A stretch of DNA of 64,000 nucleotides from Ramlibacter tataouinensis (GCF_001580455.1 NZ_CP010951.1:4852631-4916630), one strand, 5' to 3'; counted from the stretch's first letter, positions 8,563-18,218 are shown. Numbers and translations are program-made. The notes: generated by a model not told the origin, from the sequence alone.

Positions 8563-9588
8563 TTAGAACACCGGGATGATGTCGACCATGTCGGCGTCAC
8601 TGACTTCCTGACCGGTGATGCCCACCTCGGGGATGGCCGGGAAGGCGATGCCGTACTTGTCCAGCACGCCCTTGAGGTTGAGCATGGCGCTGCGCCAGTT
8701 CTCCTTCTTGGCTTCGTACTCGGGAATGTGGAAGCCGGCCTTGCGCGCCACGGCCTCAATCTCGCGCTGGAAGGCGACGAAGTCTGCCGGGATGTCCCAG
8801 AAGTCCTCCGGCGGCTCGAACAGCACCCCCGACAGGAACAGGTAGCCGGCGCGGATCTGCTTGGTGATCAACGGCTTGTCGGACAGGTCCATCTTCGGGT
8901 AGTCGCGCTCCATCAGCTGCATGCAGATCGCCATGTGGCGGCCTTCGTCGCGGCCGATGTTGCGGAAGGCTTCCTTGAACACGGGCTCGGTGCACTTGGC
9001 GGCCATCTGGTGGAAGATGGTCGCGGCGGCGATCTCGCCCATCAGGAATGAGCTGAACAGCACGGCCAGGCTGTACTTGGGCACGGCGTTCTTGTAGCCG
9101 GCCCAGTAGCGGGCGCCGTTGTAGTAGAGCCACTGCGCGTTGCGCTGCGCCTTGCGGCCGATCTCGGTCTTGGGCACGTAGGTCAGCGGGTCGGCGTGCT
9201 CCAGCAGCTTGGTGATTGCCAGGCCGCAGACCTGCTCGTGGTTCTGCTCGTCGCGCGTGACCGAGAAGAAGCAGCGGCGAACCGGGTCTTCCTCGTGGGC
9301 TTCGTAGGTCTTGATCAGGGCAGCGGCGAACACCGGCGGCGCCGAGGCGTCGAACACCGACAGGATGGTCCACCAGTACGCGATGGCTTCCCGCTCTTCC
9401 CAGCTGTAGCGGCTCACGTCGAAGCTGGCCCAATCCAGCTTCTTCGGGTCCCAGTATTCGCGCTGGGCGGCGTCCCAGACCTCTTCCAGCTTGGCCGTAT
9501 GCGCGTGCCAGGACAGCGGATAGACGTTCGGCTGCTCAATGGCGGGCGGAAGCGCCATGCGGCGCGCCAGTTGTTCGTGCTTACCCAT
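8563..9588 (-). CDS. Ferritin-like carboxylate-bridged diiron protein, probable oxygenase
   Basis: A soluble 341-residue protein. It shows two E-x-x-H motifs, Glu114/His117 (RDEQNHE) and Glu215/His218 (RDEGRHM), plus Glu185 (MGEIAA). Asp80, 34 residues before Glu114, fits the first ligand as in R2-type ribonucleotide reductases. This is the ligand pattern of diiron oxygenases/oxidases in the ferritin-like superfamily. It does not resemble PaaA, PaaC or BoxB closely enough for me to assign it. The adjacent flavin/ferredoxin reductase supports an O2-activating monooxygenase or desaturase acting on an aromatic acid or its CoA ester; the reaction is unknown. ATG at 9586-9588 with GGAG nine bases upstream. 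Confidence 0.75.
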   Translation of the reverse strand: MGKHEQLARRMALPPAIEQPNVYPLSWHAHTAKLEEVWDAAQREYWDPKKLDWASFDVSRYSWEEREAIAYWWTILSVFDASAPPVFAAALIKTYEAHEEDPVRRCFFSVTRDEQNHEQVCGLAITKLLEHADPLTYVPKTEIGRKAQRNAQWLYYNGARYWAGYKNAVPKYSLAVLFSSFLMGEIAAATIFHQMAAKCTEPVFKEAFRNIGRDEGRHMAICMQLMERDYPKMDLSDKPLITKQIRAGYLFLSGVLFEPPEDFWDIPADFVAFQREIEAVARKAGFHIPEYEAKKENWRSAMLNLKGVLDKYGIAFPAIPEVGITGQEVSDADMVDIIPVF

Positions 9589-9610
9589 TCAAATCATCTC
9601 CACGTTGCGG

Positions 9611-9638
9611 AAAAAAAAGGGCCGATGGGACTCGGCCC
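9611..9638 (-). terminator. Intrinsic terminator between livK and the diiron protein gene
   Basis: On the minus strand a perfect 7-bp stem (GGGCCGA/TCGGCCC, 6-nt loop) is followed directly by eight T residues. It lies 17 bp after the livK stop and about 8 bp before the ribosome site of the next gene. Partial termination here would make the binding protein more abundant than the downstream transporter, a known arrangement in liv operons. Confidence 0.8.
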
Positions 9639-9654
9639 GGACAGGACTACTTGG

Positions 9655-10812
9655 CTACTTGACGGTGACCCATTCACCGCCCTTGATCTCGAGCAGGCGG
9701 AACGCCGAGAGGTCGAGGCCCATGTGGTCGGTGGCGGACATGTTGAACACGCCCGTCACACCGACGAATCCCTTGGTTTGCTCCAGCGCGGCGCGCACCT
9801 TCTCGCCGTCGGTCGAGCCGGCGCGCTTGATCGCGTCCATGGCCAGCGCGAGCGCGTCCTGGGCGTAGCCGCCGAAGGTGGAAGGCTCTTCCTTGTACTT
9901 GTCCTTGTAGGCCTTGTAGTAGGTGCTGACCGGGCCCTTCTGCGGGTCGTTGGCCGGCAGCGTGTTGGCGATCAGCAGCGCCGGCGACGGCAGGCGCACG
10001 CCTTCGGCCGCGGTGCCGGCGAGCTTGATGAACTCGTCGGACGCCACGCCGTGCGACTGGTAGTGCGGCAGCTTGATGCCCAGCTGCGCGATGTTCTTGG
10101 CCGCCACCGCCGGGCCCTGGCCCAGGCCGAACACGAACACGGCCTGCACGCCCGCTGTGTTCTTGATCTTGGTCAACTGCGCCGTGATGTCGGAATCCTT
10201 GGGACCGTAAGTCTCGTCGGCGACCAGCTCGATGCCGTACTTGGACGCGACCGCCTGCGCTTCCTTGCGGCCCGACTGGCCGAAGCCGCTGGTCTCGGAC
10301 AGCAGGCCGATCTTGGTCAGGTTGCGCGCCTTCATGTCGGTGAAGACCTTCTCCACCGCCATGCGGTCGCTGTGCGGTGTCTTGAACAACCACTTCTTGA
10401 CGGGCTCGACGATCACCACGCCGCCAGCCAGCGAAATCAGCGGCACGCCGGCCTTCTCCACCAGCGGCGCCATGGCCATGGTCGCGCCCGTGGTCGAGGC
10501 GCCCAGGATGATGTCGACCTTGTCCGACTCGAGCAGGCGCTTGGCGAAGGCGTTGGCCTTGCCGGCCTCACCGCCGTCGTCGTAGTGGATGAATTCGATC
10601 TTGCGGCCCAGCACGCCGCCCGCCGCATTCAGGCGCTCGACCTGCAGTTGCAGCGTCTTGAGTTCCGGCTCGCCGAGGAAGGCTGCCGGTCCGGTGACCG
10701 AGAGGACGGAACCGACCTTGATCGGGGCGTTGCCCTGGGCCGCCGCGCCGAGCGCGAACGACGCCAGCAGGGAACCGGCCATGCCCATCCAAATTCTCCT
10801 GGTGCTCTTCAT
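9655..10812 (-). CDS. livK: Periplasmic substrate-binding protein, LivK/LivJ type
   Basis: A 385-residue periplasmic binding protein (type I fold, peripla_BP_6). The signal peptide is clear: basic MKSTRR, a hydrophobic core ending GAAAQG, cleavage likely after the AAA-Q region. The mature protein starts APIKVGSVLSVTGPAAFLG, standard for HAAT binding proteins. A strong AAGGAGAC site precedes the ATG. It is separated from paaJ by 57 bp and followed by an intrinsic terminator. Given paaK and paaJ upstream, phenylacetate or a related aromatic acid is the likely ligand (inference). Confidence 0.9.
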   Translation of the reverse strand: MKSTRRIWMGMAGSLLASFALGAAAQGNAPIKVGSVLSVTGPAAFLGEPELKTLQLQVERLNAAGGVLGRKIEFIHYDDGGEAGKANAFAKRLLESDKVDIILGASTTGATMAMAPLVEKAGVPLISLAGGVVIVEPVKKWLFKTPHSDRMAVEKVFTDMKARNLTKIGLLSETSGFGQSGRKEAQAVASKYGIELVADETYGPKDSDITAQLTKIKNTAGVQAVFVFGLGQGPAVAAKNIAQLGIKLPHYQSHGVASDEFIKLAGTAAEGVRLPSPALLIANTLPANDPQKGPVSTYYKAYKDKYKEEPSTFGGYAQDALALAMDAIKRAGSTDGEKVRAALEQTKGFVGVTGVFNMSATDHMGLDLSAFRLLEIKGGEWVTVK

Positions 10813-10869
10813 GAAGTCTCCTTGTGGTGGTTGATAGATGCGCGTTGCGCGATGAGGACTTTCAATACT

Positions 10870-12078
<1,209 letters not shown>

Positions 12079-12088
12079 GACGATTGCC

Positions 12089-13411
12089 TCAGAGAATCTT
12101 GGGTCGTTTGTCGAACACACGCTTGGCTTTGCCCTGGCTGCGCTCGATGCTGCCCGCGGCCATCACGCGCACCTTGGTGCTGACACCCACGTAGGTCTTG
12201 ATGCTGTGCTCCAGCGAACGCGCCAGCCCGTCGGATTCGGTGCTGGTCAGACGCGCGGAGATCTCGGGCCTCGCCTCCACCAGCACATCGAGCTTGTCCA
12301 GGTGGCCGTCGCGGGTGACCACCAGTTGGTAGACGGGCGCCAGCTTGTCGCCCTTGCAGATCAGCTCTTCAATCTGGGTCGGGAACACGTTCACGCCCCG
12401 GATGATCAGCATGTCGTCCGAGCGGCCGGTGATCTTGCCCATGCGGCGCATCGAGCGCGAGGTGGGCGGCAGCAACTGCGTCAGGTCGCGCGTGCGGTAG
12501 CGGATGATGGGCAGGGCTTCCTTGGTGAGCGAGGTGAACACCAATTCGCCCGGCTCGCCGTCCGGCAGCACCTCGCCGGTCTCCGGATCGATGATCTCGG
12601 GATAGAAGTGGTCCTCCCAGATCACCGGGCCGTCCTTGCTCTCCACGCATTCGCTGGCCACGCCCGGTCCCATCACTTCGGACAGGCCATAGATGTCCAC
12701 GGCGTCGATGCCGGCACGCGTTTCGATCGCGCTGCGCATGGCGTCGGTCCAGGGCTCGGCGCCGAAAATGCCGATCTTGAGCGAGCTGTCGGATGCGCTC
12801 ATGCCCTGGCGCTCGAACTCCTCGATGATGTTGAGCATGTACGAGGGGGTCACCATGATGATGTCCGGCTTGAAGTCGCAGATCAGCTGGACCTGCTTCT
12901 CGGTCTGGCCGCCCGACATCGGGATCACCGTGCAACCGAGCTTTTCCACGCCGTAGTGCGCGCCCAGGCCGCCGGTGAACAGCCCATAGCCATAAGCCAC
13001 GTGCACGATGTCGCCGGCGCGGCCGCCCGCGGCCCGGATCGAGCGAGCCACCAGGCCGGCCCAGTTCTCGATGTCGTTCTTCGTGTAGCCGACCACCGTG
13101 GGCTTGCCGGTGGTGCCGGAAGAGGCGTGCACGCGCACCACCTGCTCGCGCGGCACCGCGAACATGCCGAAGGGATAGTTGTCGCGCAGGTCCTTCTTGG
13201 TGGTGAAGGGAAACTTCGCCAGGTCCTTCAGGTCCCTGCAGTCCTCGGGCCGCACGCCGGCGGCGTCGAAGGCGGCGCGGTAGTGCGGCACGTTGTCGTA
13301 GGCACGGCGCAGCGTGGCCTGCAGGCGCTTGAGCTGCAGGCTGGCGATCTCGTCGCGGCTGGCGCGTTCGATCGGCTCGAGTTCGTCGGGGGTGGGATGC
13401 AGGCGGGGCAT
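12089..13411 (-). CDS. paaK: Phenylacetate-CoA ligase
   Basis: PaaK activates phenylacetate to phenylacetyl-CoA with ATP. At 440 residues it has the normal length, with the AMP-forming motif SSGTTGKPT, the PaaK-typical YGYGLFTGGLG and IYGLSEVMGPG motifs, and the C-terminal hinge (GRSDDMLIIRGVNVFPTQIE). It lies between paaG (26-bp gap) and paaJ (10-bp gap) on the same strand. The specific substrate could be a ring-substituted phenylacetate. Confidence 0.93.
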   Translation of the reverse strand: MPRLHPTPDELEPIERASRDEIASLQLKRLQATLRRAYDNVPHYRAAFDAAGVRPEDCRDLKDLAKFPFTTKKDLRDNYPFGMFAVPREQVVRVHASSGTTGKPTVVGYTKNDIENWAGLVARSIRAAGGRAGDIVHVAYGYGLFTGGLGAHYGVEKLGCTVIPMSGGQTEKQVQLICDFKPDIIMVTPSYMLNIIEEFERQGMSASDSSLKIGIFGAEPWTDAMRSAIETRAGIDAVDIYGLSEVMGPGVASECVESKDGPVIWEDHFYPEIIDPETGEVLPDGEPGELVFTSLTKEALPIIRYRTRDLTQLLPPTSRSMRRMGKITGRSDDMLIIRGVNVFPTQIEELICKGDKLAPVYQLVVTRDGHLDKLDVLVEARPEISARLTSTESDGLARSLEHSIKTYVGVSTKVRVMAAGSIERSQGKAKRVFDKRPKIL

Positions 13412-13437
13412 GTCTGTCTCTCTGTTTGCTTCTGAGG

Positions 13438-14229
13438 TCAGGCGCCGGTGAAGCGCGGCGCGCGCTTTTCCATGAAGGCCGCAACGCCTTCGCGGTAGTC
13501 GGCGCTGCGGCCGAGCTCGCGCATGAAGTCGCGCTCCAGATCCAGCTGCGCTTCCAGCGTGTTGAGGCCGCTGGCCTGCAGCGCCTGCTTGGTGCGCGCC
13601 AGGCCCAGCGTGGGCGCGGACGCGAAGTGGCGCGCCAGCACGTCCACCTCAGCCGCCAGCTGTTCGTCGTCCACGCACTTCCAGATCAGGCCCCAGGCCG
13701 CCGCCTGCTCGGCGCTGAGCTTGTCGCCCAGCATCGCCAGCGCGGTGGCGCGTGCGCTGCCCAGCAGGCGCGGCAGGAAGTAGGTGCCACCGGTGTCGGG
13801 GATGAGGCCGAGCTTGCAGAAGGCTTCGACGAAGCTCGCCGAGCGCGCGGCGACGACGATGTCGCAGGCGAGCGGGAGGTTGGCACCGGCGCCCGCCGCC
13901 ACGCCGTTGACGCCGCAGATCACGGGAATCGGCAGGCGGCGCAGGCCCAGCACCAGCGGGCCGTAGTATTTCTCGATGGATTCGCCCAGGTCGGGCGCGG
14001 CCTGGCCCGGCGCCACCGCGCGGTCCGACAGGTCCTGCCCGGCGCAGAAGCCCCGACCGGCGCCGGTCAGCACCAGCACGCGCACGCTGCGGTCGGCGGC
14101 CACGCGCGCCAGCGCGTCCTTCACCTCCAGGTGCATGGCGACATTGAAACTGTTGAGCCGCTCGGGCCGGTTCAGCGTGAGCCGCGCAATGCCGTCGCGA
14201 CTGTCGAACAGGATGTGCTGGTAGTCCAT
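13438..14229 (-). CDS. paaG: 1,2-epoxyphenylacetyl-CoA isomerase PaaG
   Basis: A crotonase-fold isomerase of 263 residues that converts the ring epoxide of phenylacetyl-CoA to oxepin-CoA. Distinguishing features are GRGFCAGQDLSDR (oxyanion hole), VNGVAAGAGANLPLACD, and the FCKLGLIPDTGGTYFLPRL segment with the conserved Asp typical of PaaG/PaaB isomerases. Start at 14227-14229 (MDYQHILFDS) matches family starts. It is the first gene of the minus-strand operon. The presence of PaaG without paaABCDE in this window implies the epoxidase is elsewhere or replaced. Confidence 0.9.
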   Translation of the reverse strand: MDYQHILFDSRDGIARLTLNRPERLNSFNVAMHLEVKDALARVAADRSVRVLVLTGAGRGFCAGQDLSDRAVAPGQAAPDLGESIEKYYGPLVLGLRRLPIPVICGVNGVAAGAGANLPLACDIVVAARSASFVEAFCKLGLIPDTGGTYFLPRLLGSARATALAMLGDKLSAEQAAAWGLIWKCVDDEQLAAEVDVLARHFASAPTLGLARTKQALQASGLNTLEAQLDLERDFMRELGRSADYREGVAAFMEKRAPRFTGA

Positions 14230-14321
14230 GGCTTGATGGAGCCGGATTCTGGGGATCGGACAATGCGGCGTGCAGACGGCTTTTTCTGAAAGCGCGTTCG
14301 GGTAACTACCTAGTCCCATGA

Positions 14322-14343
14322 GCGCTTGAGAATCGTCAAGCGC
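14322..14343. promoter_or_regulatory. Palindrome in the divergent paaG/kinase intergenic region
   Basis: An 8-bp perfect inverted repeat, GCGCTTGA and TCAAGCGC with a 6-bp spacer, sits in the 173-bp gap between paaG and the divergently oriented sensor kinase, about 92 bp upstream of the paaG start. Size and spacing fit a dimeric regulator operator. No T-tract follows, so a terminator is less likely. No protein can be assigned. Confidence 0.35.
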
Positions 14344-14402
14344 AAGTGGCTCAGGCTGGGGACAATTCCGCATTTCCAACGCAAACGGGGTTTCCGGTAG
14401 TA

Positions 14403-15497
14403 ATGGACGGTGTCAGCAAGGAAGGCAGCTGGAACATGGTCGCGCTCGATGACGTGCCCTTCCGCGGCATCGTGGAGCAGTCGCTGGCCGGCATCTACGT
14501 GGTGCTGGATGAGCGTTTCATGTACGCCAACGACACCTTCGCGGCGATGTTCGGCTACAGCCGCGAGGAGTTCATCGGCCGCCGCATGGTGGACTGCGTG
14601 ACGCCCGATTCGATCGGCGAAGTCATGCAGAACTACCGCCGGCGCATCAGCGGCGAAGTGGACGCTATCCACTACTTCACCAAAGGCGTGCGCAAGGATG
14701 GCCGCATCGTCCACCTCGAACTGCACGCCTCGCGCGTGCAGTGCCAGGGGCGACCGGCGCTGGCCGGCGTGGCGCTGGACATCACCGAGCGCGTGCGCGC
14801 CCAGGAGGAGCTGCGCCAGTCGCGCGAACGGCTGCGCGAACTGGCGCAGCGCATCAATGCCACGCGCGAAGCCGAACGCGCGCGGCTCGCGCGCGAAGTG
14901 CACGACGTGCTGGGCGGCATGCTCAGCTCCATCAAGTTCGACCTCTCGCGCGTCGTGCGCCGGACCGGCGGCGCGGAGCTGCAGGAAATCAACCGGATTG
15001 CCGGCGAGGCGATGGCCCTGGTGCAGGACACCATAGACACCGCGCGCTCCATCTCCGACGAGATGCGCCCGGCCAGCCTGGACCTGTTCGGGCTGGGCCC
15101 GGCGCTGCAGCAGACGCTGGAGCGCTTCGGCACGCGCCACGGGCTTTCGGTGGCCGCGCGCATCCCGTCCGAGCCGCTGCGCCTGCCGCGCGACGTCGCC
15201 ACGCAGATGCTGCGCATCGTGCAGGAAGCCCTGACCAACGTGGCCTGCCACGCGCAGGCCACCCGGGTCGAGGTGGAACTGGCGCAGGACGCGGACGGCG
15301 TGGTGATGCGCCTGCGCGACGACGGCATCGGCATCGACAGCGTGCCGCGGCGGCGCGGCTCCATGGGCGTGTTCAGCATGGCCGAACGCGCCAAGGAGAT
15401 CGGGGCGACCCTCGAGGTGCGCCGCGGCAGCGCAGGCGGCACCGAAGTGGTGTTGCACCGCCCCGCCCTGCCCGGCGAACAGGAGCTGCCGCGATGA
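14403..15497 (+). CDS. Cytosolic PAS-domain histidine kinase (NarX/HisKA_3 type)
   Basis: A 364-residue sensor kinase with no transmembrane segment. Order: PAS domain (about 17-129, VDCVTPDS through ALDITER), short coiled linker, HisKA_3 dimerisation domain with the phospho-acceptor His167 (AREVHDVLGGM), and a HATPase domain (N-box EALTNVACHA, DDGIGI). The ATG at 14403 gives a natural start; a GTG at 14346 in frame is possible. It overlaps the response regulator by ATGA. The kinase diverges from paaG, so control of the aromatic cluster by a cytosolic aromatic, redox or O2 signal is plausible but unproven. Confidence 0.88.
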   Translation: MDGVSKEGSWNMVALDDVPFRGIVEQSLAGIYVVLDERFMYANDTFAAMFGYSREEFIGRRMVDCVTPDSIGEVMQNYRRRISGEVDAIHYFTKGVRKDGRIVHLELHASRVQCQGRPALAGVALDITERVRAQEELRQSRERLRELAQRINATREAERARLAREVHDVLGGMLSSIKFDLSRVVRRTGGAELQEINRIAGEAMALVQDTIDTARSISDEMRPASLDLFGLGPALQQTLERFGTRHGLSVAARIPSEPLRLPRDVATQMLRIVQEALTNVACHAQATRVEVELAQDADGVVMRLRDDGIGIDSVPRRRGSMGVFSMAERAKEIGATLEVRRGSAGGTEVVLHRPALPGEQELPR

Positions 15498-16126
15498 TCC
15501 GCGTGCTGGTGGTGGACGATCACCGGATCTTCCGCGCGGGCATTGCGCGCCTGATGTCCGACGAGCCCGATATGCGTGTTACGGGCGAAGCCGCCGACGG
15601 CGCCTCGGCGCTCGCGCTGCTGCGCGGCCACGACTACGACGTGGTGCTGCTGGACATCAACATGGGGACGCGCAACGGCTTCGAGACGCTGGGCTCGATC
15701 CGCGCCGAGCATGCCCGCCTGCCCGTGATCATGCTGTCCATGTACGCGGAGTCGCACTACGCGCGGCTGGCCATCAAGTCACGCGCGAACGCCTACCTGT
15801 CCAAGGACGTCGGCACCGACGAACTGCTGCGCGCGGTGCGGCAGGTGGCCGGCGGGGGCGTCTACGTTCCGCTGGGGATCGGCTTCAACGCGCCGGCGCC
15901 AGGTCCGGTCAGCACCGGCGCGCCACCGCACGAATCGCTCAGCCCGCGCGAGATGCAGGTGATGCTCAAGATCGCGCAAGGCATCTCGCTCACCGACATC
16001 GGCACCCAGCTGTGCCTGTCCGTCAAGACGATCGGCTCACACCGCACGCGCATCCTGGAAAAGCTCGCCATCTCGAGCAACGCGGAACTGGTGCAATACG
16101 CGATGCGGCACGGCCTGGTGGACTAG
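15494..16126 (+). CDS. NarL/FixJ-family response regulator
   Basis: A 210-residue regulator. The receiver domain has VVDDH near the start and the phospho-acceptor Asp54 (LLDINMG), with the conserved Lys in YLSKD. The LuxR-type DNA-binding helix-turn-helix (LSPREMQVMLKIAQGISLTDIG through SVKTIGSHRTRILEKL) occupies the C-terminus. Start ATG overlaps the kinase stop (ATGA), so the two are translationally coupled and form one two-component system. Targets are unknown; paaG lies divergently about 1.3 kb away. Confidence 0.92.
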   Translation: MIRVLVVDDHRIFRAGIARLMSDEPDMRVTGEAADGASALALLRGHDYDVVLLDINMGTRNGFETLGSIRAEHARLPVIMLSMYAESHYARLAIKSRANAYLSKDVGTDELLRAVRQVAGGGVYVPLGIGFNAPAPGPVSTGAPPHESLSPREMQVMLKIAQGISLTDIGTQLCLSVKTIGSHRTRILEKLAISSNAELVQYAMRHGLVD

Positions 16127-16150
16127 GGCCTGCATCGACCCGCGGGCAGC

Positions 16151-17200
16151 TCACCGTGTGGCTTGAGCGCCCTGCGCCAGTTCCTGCACCAGGAGGGCCG
16201 CCGAAACTTCCTTGCAGCCGCTGGTGTTCTGACCCGCCCACAGGGGCGTGAAGCCCGTCTGGCCCAGGCTCTCGGCCTTGGCGCGCAGGGGCGCGATGGC
16301 CGATGTGGCCAGCGGGAATGCGGGGGCAGCGGTGCTGATGGGGCCCAACTCCCGCATCACCCGGTTCACGATGCCGCGTGCCGGCCGCCCGGTGAACAGA
16401 TTGGTCAGCGCCGTCACGTGCGCCGCCTCGCTCTTCAAGGCGGCGCGATGCAAGGGCGTGGTGGCGGCCTCGGGGCACAGCAGGAAGGCTGTGCCGACCT
16501 GCACGCCCGCCGCCCCGAGCGCCATGGCAGCGGCGACGCCTTTCGCATCCGCGATGCCGCCCGCCGCGATGACCGGCACCTTCACCGCCCGCGCCACCTG
16601 CGGCAGCAGCGCGAAGCTGCCTACCTGCGTGCTGATGTCCTCGGACAGGAACATGCCGCGATGCCCGCCCGCTTCGACGCCCTGCGCGATAACCGCATCG
16701 ACGCCATGCGCCTCCAGCCAGCGCGCCTCCTCCACGGTGGTGGCGGACGAGAGGACCTTGGCGCCCCAGCGCTTGACCCGCTCCACCAGTTCTGCAGGCG
16801 GCAGGCCGAAATGAAAGCTCACGACCGGCGGCTTGAATTCCTCCAGCACCTCGGCAGCTTCGCTGCTGAATGGGATGCGCCCCGGGCCCACGGGAATGCT
16901 GCCGGGGTCGATGCCGTACTCGCCGAAGTGCGGCCCCAGCGCCGCGCGCCAGGCGGCCTCGCGCCCGGCGTCGGGCTCGGGCAGCCGGTGGCAGAAGAAG
17001 TTGACGTTGTACGGCCGGCTGGTCTGCGCCTTGATCGCCGCGAGTTCCTTGCGCATCGCCTCGACGCCAAGCATGGCGCAAGGCAGCGAGCCGAGCCCGC
17101 CGGCATTGCAGACCGCTACGGCGAGCGCACTGCCCTGCACCCCTGCCATGGGCGCCTGGATGATGGGCAGATCGATGGCGAGGAGTTGCTGAAGGCTCAT
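16151..17200 (-). CDS. Nitronate monooxygenase (2-nitropropane dioxygenase family)
   Basis: An FMN-dependent TIM-barrel oxygenase of 349 residues. Family marks: PIIQAPMAGVQG at the N-terminus, QGVEAGGHRG (flavin phosphate/His region), PVIAAGGIADAKG and GAAGVQVGTAFL. Class I nitronate monooxygenases oxidise nitronates, including the toxin 3-nitropropionate. The start at 17198-17200 (MSLQQLLAIDLPIIQAPM) is preferred over an upstream in-frame start that would add a 29-residue, non-family leader. It converges on the response regulator gene, 24 bp away. Confidence 0.85.
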   Translation of the reverse strand: MSLQQLLAIDLPIIQAPMAGVQGSALAVAVCNAGGLGSLPCAMLGVEAMRKELAAIKAQTSRPYNVNFFCHRLPEPDAGREAAWRAALGPHFGEYGIDPGSIPVGPGRIPFSSEAAEVLEEFKPPVVSFHFGLPPAELVERVKRWGAKVLSSATTVEEARWLEAHGVDAVIAQGVEAGGHRGMFLSEDISTQVGSFALLPQVARAVKVPVIAAGGIADAKGVAAAMALGAAGVQVGTAFLLCPEAATTPLHRAALKSEAAHVTALTNLFTGRPARGIVNRVMRELGPISTAAPAFPLATSAIAPLRAKAESLGQTGFTPLWAGQNTSGCKEVSAALLVQELAQGAQATR

Positions 17201-17349
17201 GGTCCCGATGGCTTTGGTCCGAGGTGCGGTCGATTCTAGGGGGCCGCTGAGCCTTGAACGACCTTGCGACTGAGTGTGGAGGGACACGGGCGCCGCCGGA
17301 GAAGGCCGTGGCGCCCTGAAGGATCGAGGATCGATGAACAGCTACGCCA

Positions 17350-17585
17350 ATGTCCGACAAGATCGACCTGGCTAACAAGGCCCTACCGCCGCACCTGCTG
17401 GTGAACGGCATAAGCCCACTTGGCCGGCTTTACGCCGTGCTGAGCGACGGTGTCCACGGCCTGTCCGATGCCGAGTGCTGGATCGCGCTAGCACCGCAAC
17501 GAAGTGCCTCACTTACCTTGCCGGTGAGCTCGCGGCTAGGAAAAGTTTGCGCGAGCAGTTCGTGAAGAACCTAGGCAAGCTCTAG
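17350..17585 (+). pseudogene. Remnant of a gene of unknown function, C-terminal part with one frameshift
   Basis: The frame from 17350 encodes a segment resembling the C-terminus of a widespread unnamed family (LPPHLLVNG, then YAVLSDGVHGLSDAEC). Near 17490-17500 the similarity changes frame: the continuation YLAGELAARKSLREQFVKNLGKL, typical of the same family's last helix, is read in another frame and stops at 17583-17585. No credible N-terminal part is present upstream. I read this as a decayed, truncated gene. The parent family is recognised only by pattern, not by name. Confidence 0.55.
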
Positions 17586-17628
17586 GTTCGGGCGCACACC
17601 GCGAGCGGCCGGCGCTTTTTTGGTCAGT

Positions 17629-17946
17629 CTATCCTCTGCCGCCGTTTCCGTTTCCGTTTCCGTTTCCGCCGTTCCCGTTGCCGGGGTTTGTGCCGCCGCC
17701 CGGGTTATTGGCACCGCCGTTGTTGTTCGAGCCGTTGTTATTGCCGCCACCATTGTTGCCAGCGCCTCCCACACACCCGAGAGATGTGCCTCCAAGCAAG
17801 GCCCCAACCCTGTCGCTAACCCCACAGATCCCATTGCCGAGCGCTGGAAGGGCTAACACCAGGGACAGTGACACGACGGCGATGAGCAGCGCGTACTCGA
17901 CAACCTGAGCGCCCCGTTGACGCCTTAGCGGGTGAACGTATCGCAT
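17629..17946 (-). CDS. Flp/type IVb-like pilin with Asn/Gly-rich C-terminal tail
   Basis: A 105-residue protein with a short basic leader (MRYVHPLRRQRGAQVVEY), then a single hydrophobic helix (ALLIAVVSLSLVLALPALG). The G-A-x-x-x-E-Y arrangement is that of Flp-type prepilins processed by a prepilin peptidase before the hydrophobic helix. After two Cys residues (ICGVSD, SLGCVGG), which could form a disulfide, the last 45 residues are almost only Asn and Gly, partly coded by a hexanucleotide repeat. AAGGAGCC precedes the ATG. No tad/cpa genes lie nearby, so it is an orphan pilin or pseudopilin. Confidence 0.7.
   Translation of the reverse strand: MRYVHPLRRQRGAQVVEYALLIAVVSLSLVLALPALGNGICGVSDRVGALLGGTSLGCVGGAGNNGGGNNNGSNNNGGANNPGGGTNPGNGNGGNGNGNGNGGRG
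17643..17666. repeat. Hexanucleotide tandem repeat (GTTTCC)x4
   Basis: Four perfect copies of GTTTCC, read on the minus strand as GGAAAC, encode Gly-Asn dipeptides in the pilin tail. Copy-number change would alter tail length in steps of two residues without a frameshift. Confidence 0.9.
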
Positions 17947-18163
17947 GAAAGGCTCCTTGGTGTTCGCCTGCAAAGCCCCGTTTAGTATCCCACTGTTGAA
18001 CTTGTGCAAGCGGTCGAACTTGTTGTCTACCACGAGTATTTTTGAGGTTCACCATGAGCGTCCGCCTCAACTCAGCATAAGGTTTCCCGATCCCAATCGA
18101 GCTTGCAGAACCAACCGCCTGATTGGAAATTCTGGCAACGATCTGGCAACCGTGGCCAGAATG

Positions 18164-18197
18164 AAAAAAGCCTGCTACCGTTTTAGTAGCAGGCTTT
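18164..18197 (-). terminator. Intrinsic terminator downstream of tRNA-Lys
   Basis: A 12-bp perfect stem (AAAGCCTGCTAC with its complement) and a 7-nt loop are followed on the minus strand by a run of six T residues. It lies 21 bp after the 3' end of tRNA-Lys. Confidence 0.85.
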
Positions 18198-18218
18198 CCT
18201 TATTTGGCGCGGTTTTGG

